From the NCBI GenBank assembly GCA_011109175.1, contig RDEW01000040.1:186001-250000 (forward strand): a stretch of DNA of 64,000 bases, given 5' to 3'. Below the pieces are notes generated by a model that was not told where the DNA came from, made no database searches, and was given only the letters and a program-made list of their open reading frames with translations. Shown here piece after piece: positions 1-10,170 of this stretch (the stretch's first letter is position 1; each line of letters starts with the position of its first letter). The DNA comes from Dicyema japonicum (Eukaryota; Dicyemida; Rhombozoa; Dicyemidae). The position numbers were made by a program, and so were the translations under genes.

Positions 1-172
1 GACATACACCCAACAAAAAGAAAAATAATACGTGAAGAGCAGTCCTTGCTTATCCCTCTATGATTAGTTATAATAATTGTTCTTTACTTAAAAATAAAGT
101 GCGTTCCTTCCTGAGCGAAGCTAAAGCTAATATGGCTCTGCATAAAAATGAAGTTTTTTTTTGTAAAAGGGA
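1..172 (+). repeat. SINE, 3' part, cut by window edge
   Basis: This stretch matches the 3' half of the tRNA-derived SINE that is complete at 39019-39346. The shared landmarks run in the same order: a CGTGAAGA/AGTGAAGA block, a GATTAGTTA...TTGTTCTTTACTTAAA block, an ATAAAGTG block and the final ATGGCTCT block. The promoter-bearing 5' part lies outside the window. It is diverged by substitutions and small indels, so it is an old copy. Confidence 0.6.
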
Positions 173-2590
173 GTACAACATTAAACTAAGAGTCCTCTTT
201 AATAATACAATTATTTCAGTTAATAACATCCTGAGAGTCTGGCTTGACCAGGGACTTTCTTTCAGGATTACAACTGCAATAAAGAGAATGAAAATTTTAA
301 AGATTAGCAATTTGAAGACAGGGTGGATGATAGATGAAAAGACGCTGTAGAGTAGGATGAAAGACACGAAATGGGAACATATCTCAGGTACCTCTAAAAG
401 AAAATTTGATGAACTAATCTATATCATAAACATTTTGAAAGAAAAATGCGAAAGGCCAACTTGAATTTACTGATGTGGTGGCTCTGGTCCTCATGACCGA
501 CAGCTATAAAGAGGCTGAAAGGGTTAAGAGGTTTAATATGCTTTCATCCCTTGCGGATCCGAGAAGGCAACAATTATCGTTGTTAACAAAACAAAATCCA
601 ATTGATAACAGACGGATATCAAGCTATGTCTATGACGTAAAGAGAAGGACCTGTAGCGGTGATGGAGACATCCGTCAACTTGAGTTAAGAATCCGAGGAT
701 AATTGCCTTGACGTTTTTTGAATTTTGAAGTATTCTGCTCCGACAGGTTGATTTTTTGTAGATGGATTGTGTTCGAAAAACCTGAGGAAGTGCGCGGAAA
801 AAATTGAAGATTAATTCATTTATAAGAGAAAGTCAATTTTGATTGGAGGCTTCAACTCAAACATCAGTGTTTCTTGTCTCCGCCTCTTTTGAAGCACGCG
901 GAGTCCCTAACTATATTATGAGAGATAGAAATTGATCGCGTTCCTCAGCCGGTGACGATCAACATAGAAACGAAGAGTCCCTGTAATGTTTTATAGGCTA
1001 AAGTCGGTTTCGGTTTGGTGGACTGCAACCACTACATGATGTAGTGGTTATGGAAAAATTTCTCAAATAAAATTTGACAAGAAGTGGAGATCTGAAGCTG
1101 GAATGGGGACTTTTTGTCGGGACGGAACTCATTTTTGAATATGGCGAATTTTTATCATAACCGTTAAAGCTTAAAAGAGGAGTCCCTCAGACTTCAGGGT
1201 TCAACCACCTGCTATTCAACATTAACATGGCTGACACTACAGAAATTCCGAAAGTCTATTTATATGGATGACGTCCTAATTTTGGATGTGTTAAATCAAG
1301 AAAATTGTCGTACAAAAGACTTGACAATTAAATCAAAGAAATCAGCAAATGTTGTGTTTCCAACAATATCAGCAAAGAAAGAGAACGTTCTGATTGAATC
1401 GACATAAATTGGCATTGAGGAACATGAAAAATACGGCTAACTTACACTATCTTAGAGTGTTAATTGGAAAAAAAAGAGACTTTGTAAAAAAACTTAGACG
1501 TTAGAAGGAAGAGAGCCTTCAAGTTCTTCTGTGCATGATAAAATTGGAAAATAGGTTTTCTGTTCAAGCACGTCATCTTCATCGTCTACGTAAGTGGTAC
1601 TAAACCCCCAAGAAAACCAGAAAATATCGCACTTAGAAAGAAGTTCACGCTAAAAAGTTAGATGAATAAGGAGGTCAGCACTGATAGAGCCATTTGGAAC
1701 AGTAACACAGGACAAAATGAATATTTGTACAAGGAAGAAGCCATATTAGAGACTCATATATAAAAATTATTTCTAAAAAGATGGAGATGGACACTGGTGA
1801 AGAGACCAAGCCATATGGCAGGACTTGAGGTAACAAATCATCATTAACTAGCCCTTTTGTAAACCCCTTATTAAATAAAATATAATAAAATGCTACTGCG
1901 ATGAATGATAGTGAGGATTTGGATAACAAACCTACAAAAATAACAAATGAATCTTCTATGGAAAATACAGAGCGACCTTCAACTGCAGCGTGGCTAGGAT
2001 TAAGATACACAAACTTTTTGTATCAAAAGCAACATCGATATTAGATCGACGTTCCATTTGTCACTGTTGCTCCATCATACGATTCAACGCCACAAAATGG
2101 CCGTTTCTTTACCTTTCACCAAGAAATCAGCGTGCGATACATCTTTTTTATCGATCAGGAATCCACGAGTTTGATTTTTATATTCAGAAATACGAACCTA
2201 GATGACCGGATCTCTTTATGATCACCACTTTGGTTAAATCCAGCTTCGCTTAAACATATTCTCCATTTAGGCGATCGGAATACGCTCGGAAATATCTCGA
2301 ATATGCTCACAGAATATCTCTTTATCCTCTCCTCTAAATAGCTCCTTCCTTAAAGATTTTTCGAAAGCTAAGTTTTTTGATTCCCGTTTATTCATCTAGT
2401 TGTCTCAACAACAACAACCTGGAATGTGAACCGGCACAGAAAACCATGGTGTTTCTTCCCCTTGGCCTTCTTAGCTTTTCTGCAGCATATATGTATCTAC
2501 CACACTACAGACGATATTGAGAGGAAAAAGGGAGTCGATCTATGTATCATCCTATACCATCCCATATATTGTTGGATTGAATGACCTTTA
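173..2590. other. no supported gene
   Basis: I find no conserved gene here. Open frames are short (75 codons at 475-702, 111 codons of hydrophobic composition at 1675-2010 on the minus strand) and resemble nothing I recognise. Composition is mixed, with GC-richer stretches around 470-700 and 840-1220, which suggests decayed mobile DNA. One possible reverse-transcriptase remnant is listed separately. Confidence 0.4.
1240..1406 (+). pseudogene. possible reverse transcriptase remnant
   Basis: A 55-codon open stretch contains IYMDDVLIL, the form of the catalytic YxDD box seen in several retroelement reverse transcriptases. No other RT motif can be found on either side, so the element family cannot be named. 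Chance occurrence is possible. Confidence 0.28.
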
Positions 2591-2739
2591 TTTTATTATA
2601 ATTATTTCTTTGTGGACTTGAGTCTGTTGGATACCCCTATTTTTGTAAACTCTGGCGAGGGACATATTTGTAAAATCTGAATTAATTTTAATGGAAGAAG
2701 CAAAATGAACCTTACTTGTGAAACATAGTTAAATTCTGA

Positions 2740-2820
2740 AGTGGAAATGATATATGTTATGTTGTCCAATAAGTCGTGTCCGACCCTTGGAGATCTCATG
2801 AACGAGTGGAAATGATATAT
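2740..2820 (-). mobile_element. RTE-like LINE, 3' terminus fragment
   Basis: Read on the minus strand this is nearly identical to the terminal 70 bp of the LINE fragment at 40363-40693. It encodes the end of the ORF (VHEISKGRTRL) followed by an ACAACATAACAT tail. Only the extreme 3' end is present, as expected for a severely 5'-truncated retrotransposon insertion. Confidence 0.6.
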
Positions 2821-2984
2821 ATCTGTACAATACGACTCTGTAAGAAAACGCAAAGCAGATGGACGTGGAGAAAAGATCTGGACAGTACAGCACCAGTTAG
2901 TTAATAACACCGACCTATTAAGTAGGACACAGCAAATTTCGGTCACTCCCATAAATCAATCAGCTTTAGCATGGTAGACAGCGT

Positions 2985-3205
2985 AATAGATCAGGACATT
3001 CAAAAAAGTGATTTTCCATCAACTCAATGATGCCGCAAAAGGAACAGAGGAAATCTTTTACATCATCCAGTTTGCGTACGTACACCGGAAGAGAAGGATG
3101 GTGTCCGCATCGTAGACGAGGCAGATTTACCCGGATGTTCCTCGGAATAGAGGATTCTAATTGGTCTATTGGGTAAGAGGCTGATGTAGTATTTTAATAT
3201 AATCA
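2985..3205 (-). pseudogene. Jockey-like LINE ORF2, C-terminal zinc region
   Basis: On the minus strand a frame reads RLRCGHHPSLPVY and then CSFCGIIELMENHFFECP. This is the C-terminal layout of Jockey/CR1/I-type ORF2 proteins: an LRxGH box, then a Cx2C...HxxxxC knuckle downstream of the reverse transcriptase. The rest of the ORF is absent or scrambled. Confidence 0.55.
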
Positions 3206-3389
3206 AGTCTTCGGATGGATCTTGTGGAAACGAAATCGTGTATTTGTTTAAAACAACTCAGGTTATTAAGACCAAAAGGGATAGCGGGTAACATTTGAGA
3301 CAGGTCAGAGGTTGTCATAATACAGTACAATACAGCACAGGAGGAATATTAATATAATATTTATAAATTGGCTGCTTCAGTCTCGGACC

Positions 3390-3600
3390 CAGGTCATGCT
3401 TTCGAGGATCGGAAGAGAAAAAAGTACCGAAGAATTACGGAGGATCACTCGTTTGTCCAACTTGCTGTTGAGACGTTGGGAATCCTTGACCACAAGCTGA
3501 CGATCTAGTCCGTCGAATCGTCTCAATGATCCAAAGGGTCAACAAGGATTCACGTGAGACTGGAGGGCTTAGAGCTTGGCCATTCAAGTTCCCTAACTTT
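3390..3600 (+). pseudogene. family B retrotransposon, C-terminal fragment
   Basis: The plus strand resembles 34960-35110 closely: the shared blocks are GGAGGATCAC, CTTGCTGTTGA, CGATCTAGTCCG, CTCAATGATCCAAAGGG and AAGGAT. The encoded remnant (FVQLAVETLG) matches the C-terminus of family B, whose best local copy is at 63790-64000. It faces a minus-strand copy at 3650-4330, giving a tail-to-tail pair. Confidence 0.55.
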
Positions 3601-3649
3601 TAATCTAAAATTAGTGTATTATTAAATTTTTTTATTGAAAAAAATTCAT

Positions 3650-4330
3650 TAACGAAAGAAACAAATGTTAGTCGAAAAAGCCGGCTGCTTAGATAGCGAA
3701 CGAGTTCCTTCGGAGTATGGCCATTCCAATCTATTGTCTCATCCATATCGCTTTTCGTTAATCCCTTTTCTTTCTGGCAAGTATTCTTCCGAGTTCGCGC
3801 AAGAACTCAGCCATCATTGGACCAAAGGCTTCCAATGACATGACCGCAACAAAATTAAATCGGTAACGGTCCCAGAGGCAAGAATATTTCTTGATTTTTA
3901 AATTTTTCGCGGTCAAAGCAGCTGCTGAGGTGTCTGAACCGATTTGAAAAGATTCGTGCTTGAAAATGTGTCAACACAAGTTGCGTCCAAGACCAAAGAT
4001 CTTCCGGATGTGTAGGGGAAAAAGGTCATCCTGTCAGGTCTCTTTCCATCTCCTCAATCGAGACCCACTGGTTCAAGCTGAGATGGGAAGCCTGTAGCCA
4101 TAAGAGCTCTAACGATCACATCGTTCAGAGCAGCGTGACGTGGTCCTCTTCCGGTGCTTCTTTGCAGGACAGCGAATGCAATCCCTTCGCATCGACTATT
4201 TTCCCGCATCGGCATCGGTGCTCCTGGCAAACGTCTACTCCTTTGTCCAATTCCAATCCTCAAAGAATCGTCGTCCAAAAAAGTCCCTAAGTTTGGGCAA
4301 GTTATGGGACCAAGCCATGCTTCACTCCCT
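3650..4330 (-). pseudogene. family B retrotransposon, endonuclease-like domain
   Basis: On the minus strand the 74-codon frame at 4054-4278 reads GPRHAALNDVIVRALMATG and continues to LEPVGLD. After a stop it continues with GDGKRPDRMTFFPY and LVLDATCVDTF. The HxxLN...EPxGL...GDGKRPDxMT...WDATCVDT pattern is the C-terminal domain of a widespread metazoan retroelement ORF. The PD...DAT residues could be a PD-(D/E)xK-type nuclease core, like the restriction-like endonuclease of Utopia and other early-branching LINEs. That clade name is from memory and tentative. Stops and frameshifts make it a pseudogene, and the reverse transcriptase part is missing. Confidence 0.7.
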
Positions 4331-4369
4331 GTATTATTTAATTAAAAATAAATTTTAGGCTCTCAGCTT

Positions 4370-4530
4370 GGGAAAATAAAGATGATTTGATCATCCATAC
4401 AGGAAGTGTGTCGGTTCTCGGGAGGAACACCGAGAAAAGATGAGTCGGCTGCTTAAGGAGGCCGTGATCACCTAACGGCCCATTTTATTTTGTCGGTGAT
4501 TCTTAGTATTAAATAAATAAATTTCCATTA
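4370..4530 (+). mobile_element. Jockey-like LINE 3' end and 3' UTR
   Basis: Sequence shared with the reverse complement of 57000-57125 and with 49880-50010. It encodes the ORF2 end (GGTPRKDA, stop at a conserved place in the other copies), then AAGGAGGCCGTGATCACCT and a short 3' UTR containing ATTTTATTTTGTCGGTGA. Three copies ending alike define the family's 3' terminus. Confidence 0.6.
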
Positions 4531-4617
4531 ATTTTTATAAAAAATAATTATTGTTTTTATTAGTAAGCTAATGATTTAAAAAATAATAAATTTTTGTTTA
4601 CTTTTTGTCTCTGTTGT

Positions 4618-6837
4618 ATGAATTTCAAGATTAATTCAACAAATACTTTAAAGAGAAAACCAAATTTAGATCTTACTGAAGGTACTAATATAATCTGATG
4701 TATCCTATAGAAGAGAATAAATCTCCTTCCCAGAATACTAAGCGTATTAAATTTCCTACTTCTATTATACCTGCTGACGGGTTAGAAGACACGGAAATCG
4801 ATACTTTGGACACTTTTATGGCTGAATTAAATGTACTTCCTTAATAATTTCAGAATGAAATTGCTGAAAATAGCTCGAAAAAAGAAGAAAAGTTTATTCC
4901 ACTTTAAAAGTAGGGGGACACGTGAGGATATCGCAAAAGAGGACGAACATGAAGAGTACATCCGCTTTATGGACGAACATAGAATAGATAAAGCCGAGGA
5001 TGACGACTGTCAGTACTTGTTCGACGACGAAGGGACCGTGATTGGAAAGGCTTGTAAGGCTTGTGCCCATATTGATTACTTTTCAGGAAGTGATTGAACC
5101 GCTTCCTTCTATCGACCATGAGTCTGTTCGTTACTTAGAGTTTAAACGGAATTTCTACTCGGAGGCCCAGGATATTGCCAAACTTTCAGAAAACGATGTC
5201 GCAAACCTTCGAAAGAAACTGCAAGTTACTGTTTCTGGGATAGACCCCCAAAACCCGTCACATCGTTCTCCCACTTTGCCTTCCATGGTCCACTTTTGGA
5301 ATGCATCAGAAAGTCGGGGTTTACGGTTCCAACCGCAATTCAGAGTCAGGTATACCTCTTTTGGAGATTAAAGGGGATTCCCGCGGTCCTCAGTGGAAGA
5401 GATGTCATTGGGATTGCCAAGACTGGGAGTGGGAAGACTTTGGCTTTCATTTTGCCAATGGTCGTGCATATAATTGACCAAGAGCCTCTGAAACCAAATC
5501 AGGGACCAATCGCATTGATTGTGTGCCCCACAAGAGAACTGGCTCAACAGGTCGGGGACCGATTTCATGGTAGATCACGGTGGAGGCTATGAAGTACGGA
5601 AAGCCGTACAGATTGCGGATTCTCTGTGCTTTCGGTGGAGGAAGTATGTGGGAACAGCAGAAGGCATGTCAGTCTGGTGTGGAAGTCCTTGTTTGCACTC
5701 CCGTTTGAAGTTACCGATAACTTAAGGGACGGCTGATTGATCTTGTCAAGAAGAAGTCCACCAATTTTCAAAGAGTCACATTTCTTGTCTTTGATGAGGC
5801 TGACAGACTTTTTGAGTTGGGATTCGAGGCTCAGATAAGGTCAATTGCCAGGAATGTACGACCAGACAGACAGAGTAATAGTTTGGTTTTATTCTCAGCC
5901 CTCTTTTTTTCCGCTACGTTTCGGTGGAAGACAGAAAAGCTAGCACGAGACGTCCTCATAGACCCAGTTAGAGTGGTACACGGAGATACGGCAGGAGAGG
6001 TCTAAGACTGCTGAGTGGTAGATTAACCAAGACATCTCCCAGATTGTGGACCTGGTTCTTTCCGAGGAATCCAAGTGGGATTGGTTGAGACTGCGGATTG
6101 TATCTTTTATGAGCGGTATATTGGCTGTTTATTTTTAAGTTGGGACTGTCCTCATTTTTGTCAACAAAAAACAAACTTGTATCGATTTGCTAGGAAAACT
6201 TGGTCTAAACCATGGGGAAGGTTACTTTTAGGTTTTAGTCTAGTCTGCGCCCTCCATGGAGACTTGACTCAGTTCGAAAGGAATGATATAATTACTGGTT
6301 TTAAGAACCGGAAATATAATGTTATGGTGGCTACTGATGTGGCTTCACGTGGATTGGACATTCCCCATATAAGAACTGTGATAAACTACGACCCGGCCAA
6401 GAACATGGACATTCACACTCATCGCTGTGGTCGTACTGGTAGAGCTGGAGAGAAGGGGACAGCCTACACACTCTTAACATCAAAGGACAAAGAATTTGCT
6501 GGTCTCCTTGTGCGACAGTTGGAGGCCACGAACCAATTTGTTTTGAAGGGAGTCCTTGACCTAGCTAACATGGTAACGCATTGCTTATCCCAGAATCCCT
6601 GGTTCCAAAAAAACCGACACAAACATGTTAAGAAAGCTCAATCAAGTTGCGATGAACCACGTGTAAAATTCTCAAACACAATTTAAGGATATAAAATCAG
6701 CTATGATGGTTCATATTTACTTATATCAGGCTAAATATAAATCTCGATTCGTCCCGGCAGTTAGTCAGCCTATTGAGGAGAGGACCAGGAGTACCATGGA
6801 TAGTAAGAAAGTAAAGAAAACTCGATGGAGTAATTAA
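4618..6837 (+). CDS. DDX42: DDX42 orthologue, DEAD-box helicase (spliced)
   Basis: An ATP-dependent RNA helicase of the SF3b-associated DDX42/SF3b125 type, acting in the nucleus with the U2 snRNP. All motifs are visible once about a dozen tiny introns are removed: AKTGSGKT, PTRELAQQ, TPGRLID, DEAD, SAT, ATDVASRGLD and HRCGRTGRAGEKG. The N-terminal acidic EDIAKEDEHEEY and IEPLPSIDH blocks and the KKTRWSN end are diagnostic of DDX42. Clear introns include 4682-4710 (29 nt), 4833-4853, 4892-4913, 5350-5373, 5703-5726, 5875-5898, 6000-6021, 6116-6139, 6221-6243, 6573-6593, 6663-6687 and 6709-6729. The start is the first in-frame ATG. Two places do not join cleanly: near 5240-5262, a run of C/A homopolymers after VSGID, and 5551-5585. 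Each may be an assembly indel or an unrecognised splice. The long Gly/Ser-rich tail of vertebrate DDX42 is absent. Confidence 0.95.
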
Positions 6838-6859
6838 AATTGTGACAATAAACATATTA

Positions 6860-9139
6860 CTATGCTTTTTCTACGTAAAATAGTAATAGTTTTGTGTCAA
6901 ACCATATTGGTAGTCGGTTATAGCTTGGTATTAATTAGTGGATTACCTCGTATATATTGATATCAAAGCTCTGTTTTGAGGGAAGATATGTCAAACTCAC
7001 TCATTACAAACTTTCGCACACAAAAAGATTTGTTGACAGGCAGTAGTCCTACCATAGTTCCAGCTTCTATGAAAGAGATGATGGCTGAGGAGTCTGTGCT
7101 TTGTCTGCATATTAAACCAAGGAGTACCTTTTGGCACAAAAAGCATCAATAGGGTGACATAGAACCTCAATCGCCGCTATTAGGTGGCTCAACTGTAATT
7201 TGTTATGCCATGACTCAAACTATCATTAGATACATCAAAAAACCCAGGCTCTATCGGTCTTCCAGGACTCCCCATTCGACAGATCCGTACATTCGTCCTT
7301 TTGGATTATATCCAGTCGTTGAAGAGCAAAGAAAGCCTCCTTCTCCTTGATTATTCTATGAAGTAGTACAGAGTTGCCTAATAAGCCAAAATGCGAACCT
7401 TCCGCCTGAAAAGCAACAATATTGTTGATAGTCTCCACGATATTCATCAACGAAACGTGATTATGCTTTCTATGTAGAAGAAACCACGGAGTGGAAGCAG
7501 ACTGAAATCACAAAAATAAAAACCTTCATAATAAGAATCAAAGCATTCGCAGAATGGTCGAAATACGCTTTCATATAGGCCGACACTAACACGTGGTCAC
7601 TATAACTTACAATTAGCTAGGATTGTGGTAGCGTAGTCAATAAACTCATACTGCTGGACATAACCAACGAAAACGGTGGAATAAATCGTCTAAAATTACT
7701 GTGGTTTCAACCGAAATCAGATAGTCCATGTAGGTAGTACTTGGGGACCTCTCTTTATTGAGAAAAACAGCAAAAGTCCTCTCAGCACTAAGGATGAGCA
7801 GCAATTGAATGGCTAAGAGATTGATCCCCTTTACAGATGAACTTCTGTCCAAGTTCCGGTTGTTTCCTTGCTCGACAATCTCCAATAATAGTCCCGTGAT
7901 CGTCAGTAAATACTCACTACTCAAAAAGGCGTGAAGGAAGTTCTAGAATTAAAACAAGGGAGACCTTGTTGAGATAGGACGTGGCCCAAAAAAGGTAGAG
8001 AAGCTCGTAGCTGTGGGATCCCCACGTATCCTTTGAATACATCCACGGAATTATGCTTTTTGAAGTCAGCCTCCCAAGAATATCGCCAAATCCCTTAACC
8101 ACTGTCGATAGACTCTGCAGTAATCAACAAACCGAGACCATGTGTATGTCAATATCGCTGAGAAACTCAGCAAACAAATTGAGCTCAACCTGATTCTCAG
8201 CAGATAGCCTGACGTCGACAAGTGAGCTGACCAGCTGGGCGGAAATCACCACATTCTCTAAAATAATTTCCTCGCAGACCGTAAGAGGAGGCCGAATCAA
8301 AGATCTTGGACAGAAAAGCAAAAAATATTTTCTGACCTCGTTTTCTATAAAATATTAAGAAATGGAGCAACTCGATCTGGCAGACCGACTCAAATCTCCT
8401 TAGCCACGTGTAGGACATAGAGGCATCTGAGGAAACTGAAATTACACTGAATATACTGTCTTCGAGTTCATAAAGGTACTCAGAAATGACTGTGAGCAGC
8501 AGAATCTGGACAGTTATCTGGTTTGCGGTGATCTGGGGGATGGTGACCTGGAAAAACGAGTTTACGTGGTCCTCCACAGAGTTGGAGATGATCTCTTCGA
8601 CCTCAACGCAGAAGTTTGGAAAGAACATGAGATCCTATAGAGATTAGAGACCCCCAAACGATTATTATTTCAAGTAGAGCAGTACCAAGAGGGAGTTCGT
8701 CCTTGGGTTATTGAAAAAAAGAACCTGAGAGCACTTAACAGTCTCGGTCCACATAAATTTCCGCGACTTCCTATCCTCGTGAATAAACGGAATTATCCTG
8801 GTAAGCAGTCTTATCACAGAAATGACTTAAAATAAGCGAAATATCAACGTGTGTTTTTTGCTTTCTTCAACATTAACGGAATTCCGGCATATAATCAGTT
8901 TTTCCGTCAAAAATCTAAATAACTGTGTGAAAAGCTCAGGCTTCGTGTCCCTCAGAGACCGAATGTCACCAACTTGAACCGACTCGATGTAAGATTCAAG
9001 GCTGTTAGAACCTTGACATGATATATTTTCCAGAAATCGGTCTCTGTCTGAAATTTAATCGCAATTTATTTACTTCAGTTGCACTGTTTAGGTGAGATAT
9101 TACTTTGCAAAGAGGAATTTTAGAATTGGTCGTTCCCAT
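6860..9139 (-). CDS. HID1: HID1 orthologue, Golgi/dense-core-vesicle protein
   Basis: A HID1-domain protein, known as a peripheral Golgi protein needed for dense-core vesicle and secretory sorting. The N-terminus MGTTNSKIPLCKVISHL matches the myristoylation-type MGxxxSK start of the family. Further anchors in order are LLTRIIPFIHED, ELLYLFW (7980-8010), ILSAERTFAVFLNK (7745-7800), INNIVAFQ...GNSVLLHRIIK (7340-7440), FIEAGTMVGLLPV (7010-7070) and the C-terminal PIWFDTKLLLF before the TAG at 6860-6862. Introns that can be placed exactly are 9048-9073 (26 nt) and 6924-6946 (23 nt). Others, including the ones near 9010-9030 and around 7930-8100, are clear only from frame changes. It converges on DDX42 with 22 nt between the two stop codons. 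Confidence 0.92.
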
Positions 9140-9750
9140 CACTAAACTCAGACAACAATTTCATAAATTTTATTATTATTTATTAATTTTATTAAAATTA
9201 ACATTTAAATTTATTAATCTCAAATTAATGTTTTTTTTACTAACTTTATTATTTAGCGGCTTAATTTTTCTACCAATTTCATTAAATGTTTTCTGTGAAA
9301 TTTGTGATAGGATATACTCAATAATTAAATAAATGGAGATTTTATTTTTTTAACGAATCCAACTGTTTCCTTAACGAATTGACATTAATTATAGTTCGTA
9401 CATTTTTTTGAATTTTTACATTTTTCTACTAATTAATTCAAAAATAAATAATGAATATTATTAAACTATATGTTGATTCTGCTTCTTTTGACTACTATGT
9501 TGTGTGGCTAATAAGAGAAATAAAATATCCTGAGAGTATTAACAGTTGCAACCTTAGCAACGCCTAAGCAATAAATCTCTAAAAGATGCCTCTGCTAGGA
9601 TTGTTTTGTACCAATTTTGCAGATACAACCAAACAAAACATTTTCAAGCCTTATCAAGGAGGGATAACCCTACTTATCTTTAAAAATGAAAATGGTGCTG
9701 ATTTACGAAATTAAAGTTGTAATTTTCGAGAGATTTCTACGAATAAAAAA
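9140..9750. other. AT-rich intergenic spacer
   Basis: Upstream of HID1. Very AT-rich with TTATTATT and TTAATTTTATTAAAATTAA runs. The 75-codon plus-strand frame inside it is low-complexity translation and overlaps the start of HID1 on the other strand. No promoter element can be named. Confidence 0.6.
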
Positions 9751-9752
9751 AA

Positions 9753-10020
9753 GCCTGGCTGGCGCAGTGTAAAAGGTGCCGGGAAAAAAGGCCTGAAGGT
9801 ACTTAGTTCGAATTTTGATCCTGTACATTTTGTTTGAAGGTTCCACGTATCTCATGCCTTTGCTTGAAAGAGTAACGTCTTAATAAGTGAACATCTCAAT
9901 GTGGAACCGAATCGTCTACAAATGGACTCACGTCTTCTTGACTAGAAAAAGGTGTCTGTGCATGCCCGATCCAAAATCTGAAATCTCCTTCGAAAAAAGG
10001 GGAAAACAGTGATCACATCG
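9753..10020 (+). repeat. degenerate tRNA-derived SINE copy
   Basis: The order of landmarks follows the intact SINE: an A-box-like TGGCGCAGTG, a B-box-like TTCGAATTTTGATCC, then GAAGGTTCCACGTATCT and GAACATCTCAATGTGGAACCG. The 3' half diverges. Clearly older than the copy at 39019-39346, or a related subfamily. Confidence 0.5.
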
Positions 10021-10170
10021 GGCCCTTTCTATCACCAGAAATGACAGGAATCACTGATGGGTAGACAAGAGAGCGGGTATAGCGATATTTTCAAATATTT
10101 TGCACTTCCCAGCATCATAGTAAACCCAAAAATAAATATTTTAACGAAACAACGAGTCACAAGTAATTAA

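Noticed and set aside
1675-2010. 111-codon hydrophobic minus-strand frame that looks like a membrane protein
   Set aside because: No homology recognised, T/A-rich codons give hydrophobic residues by default, and no splice-consistent neighbours were found. More likely chance.
9105-9332. 75-codon plus-strand ORF upstream of the family A element
   Set aside because: It overlaps the HID1 first exon on the opposite strand and otherwise translates AT-rich low-complexity DNA.
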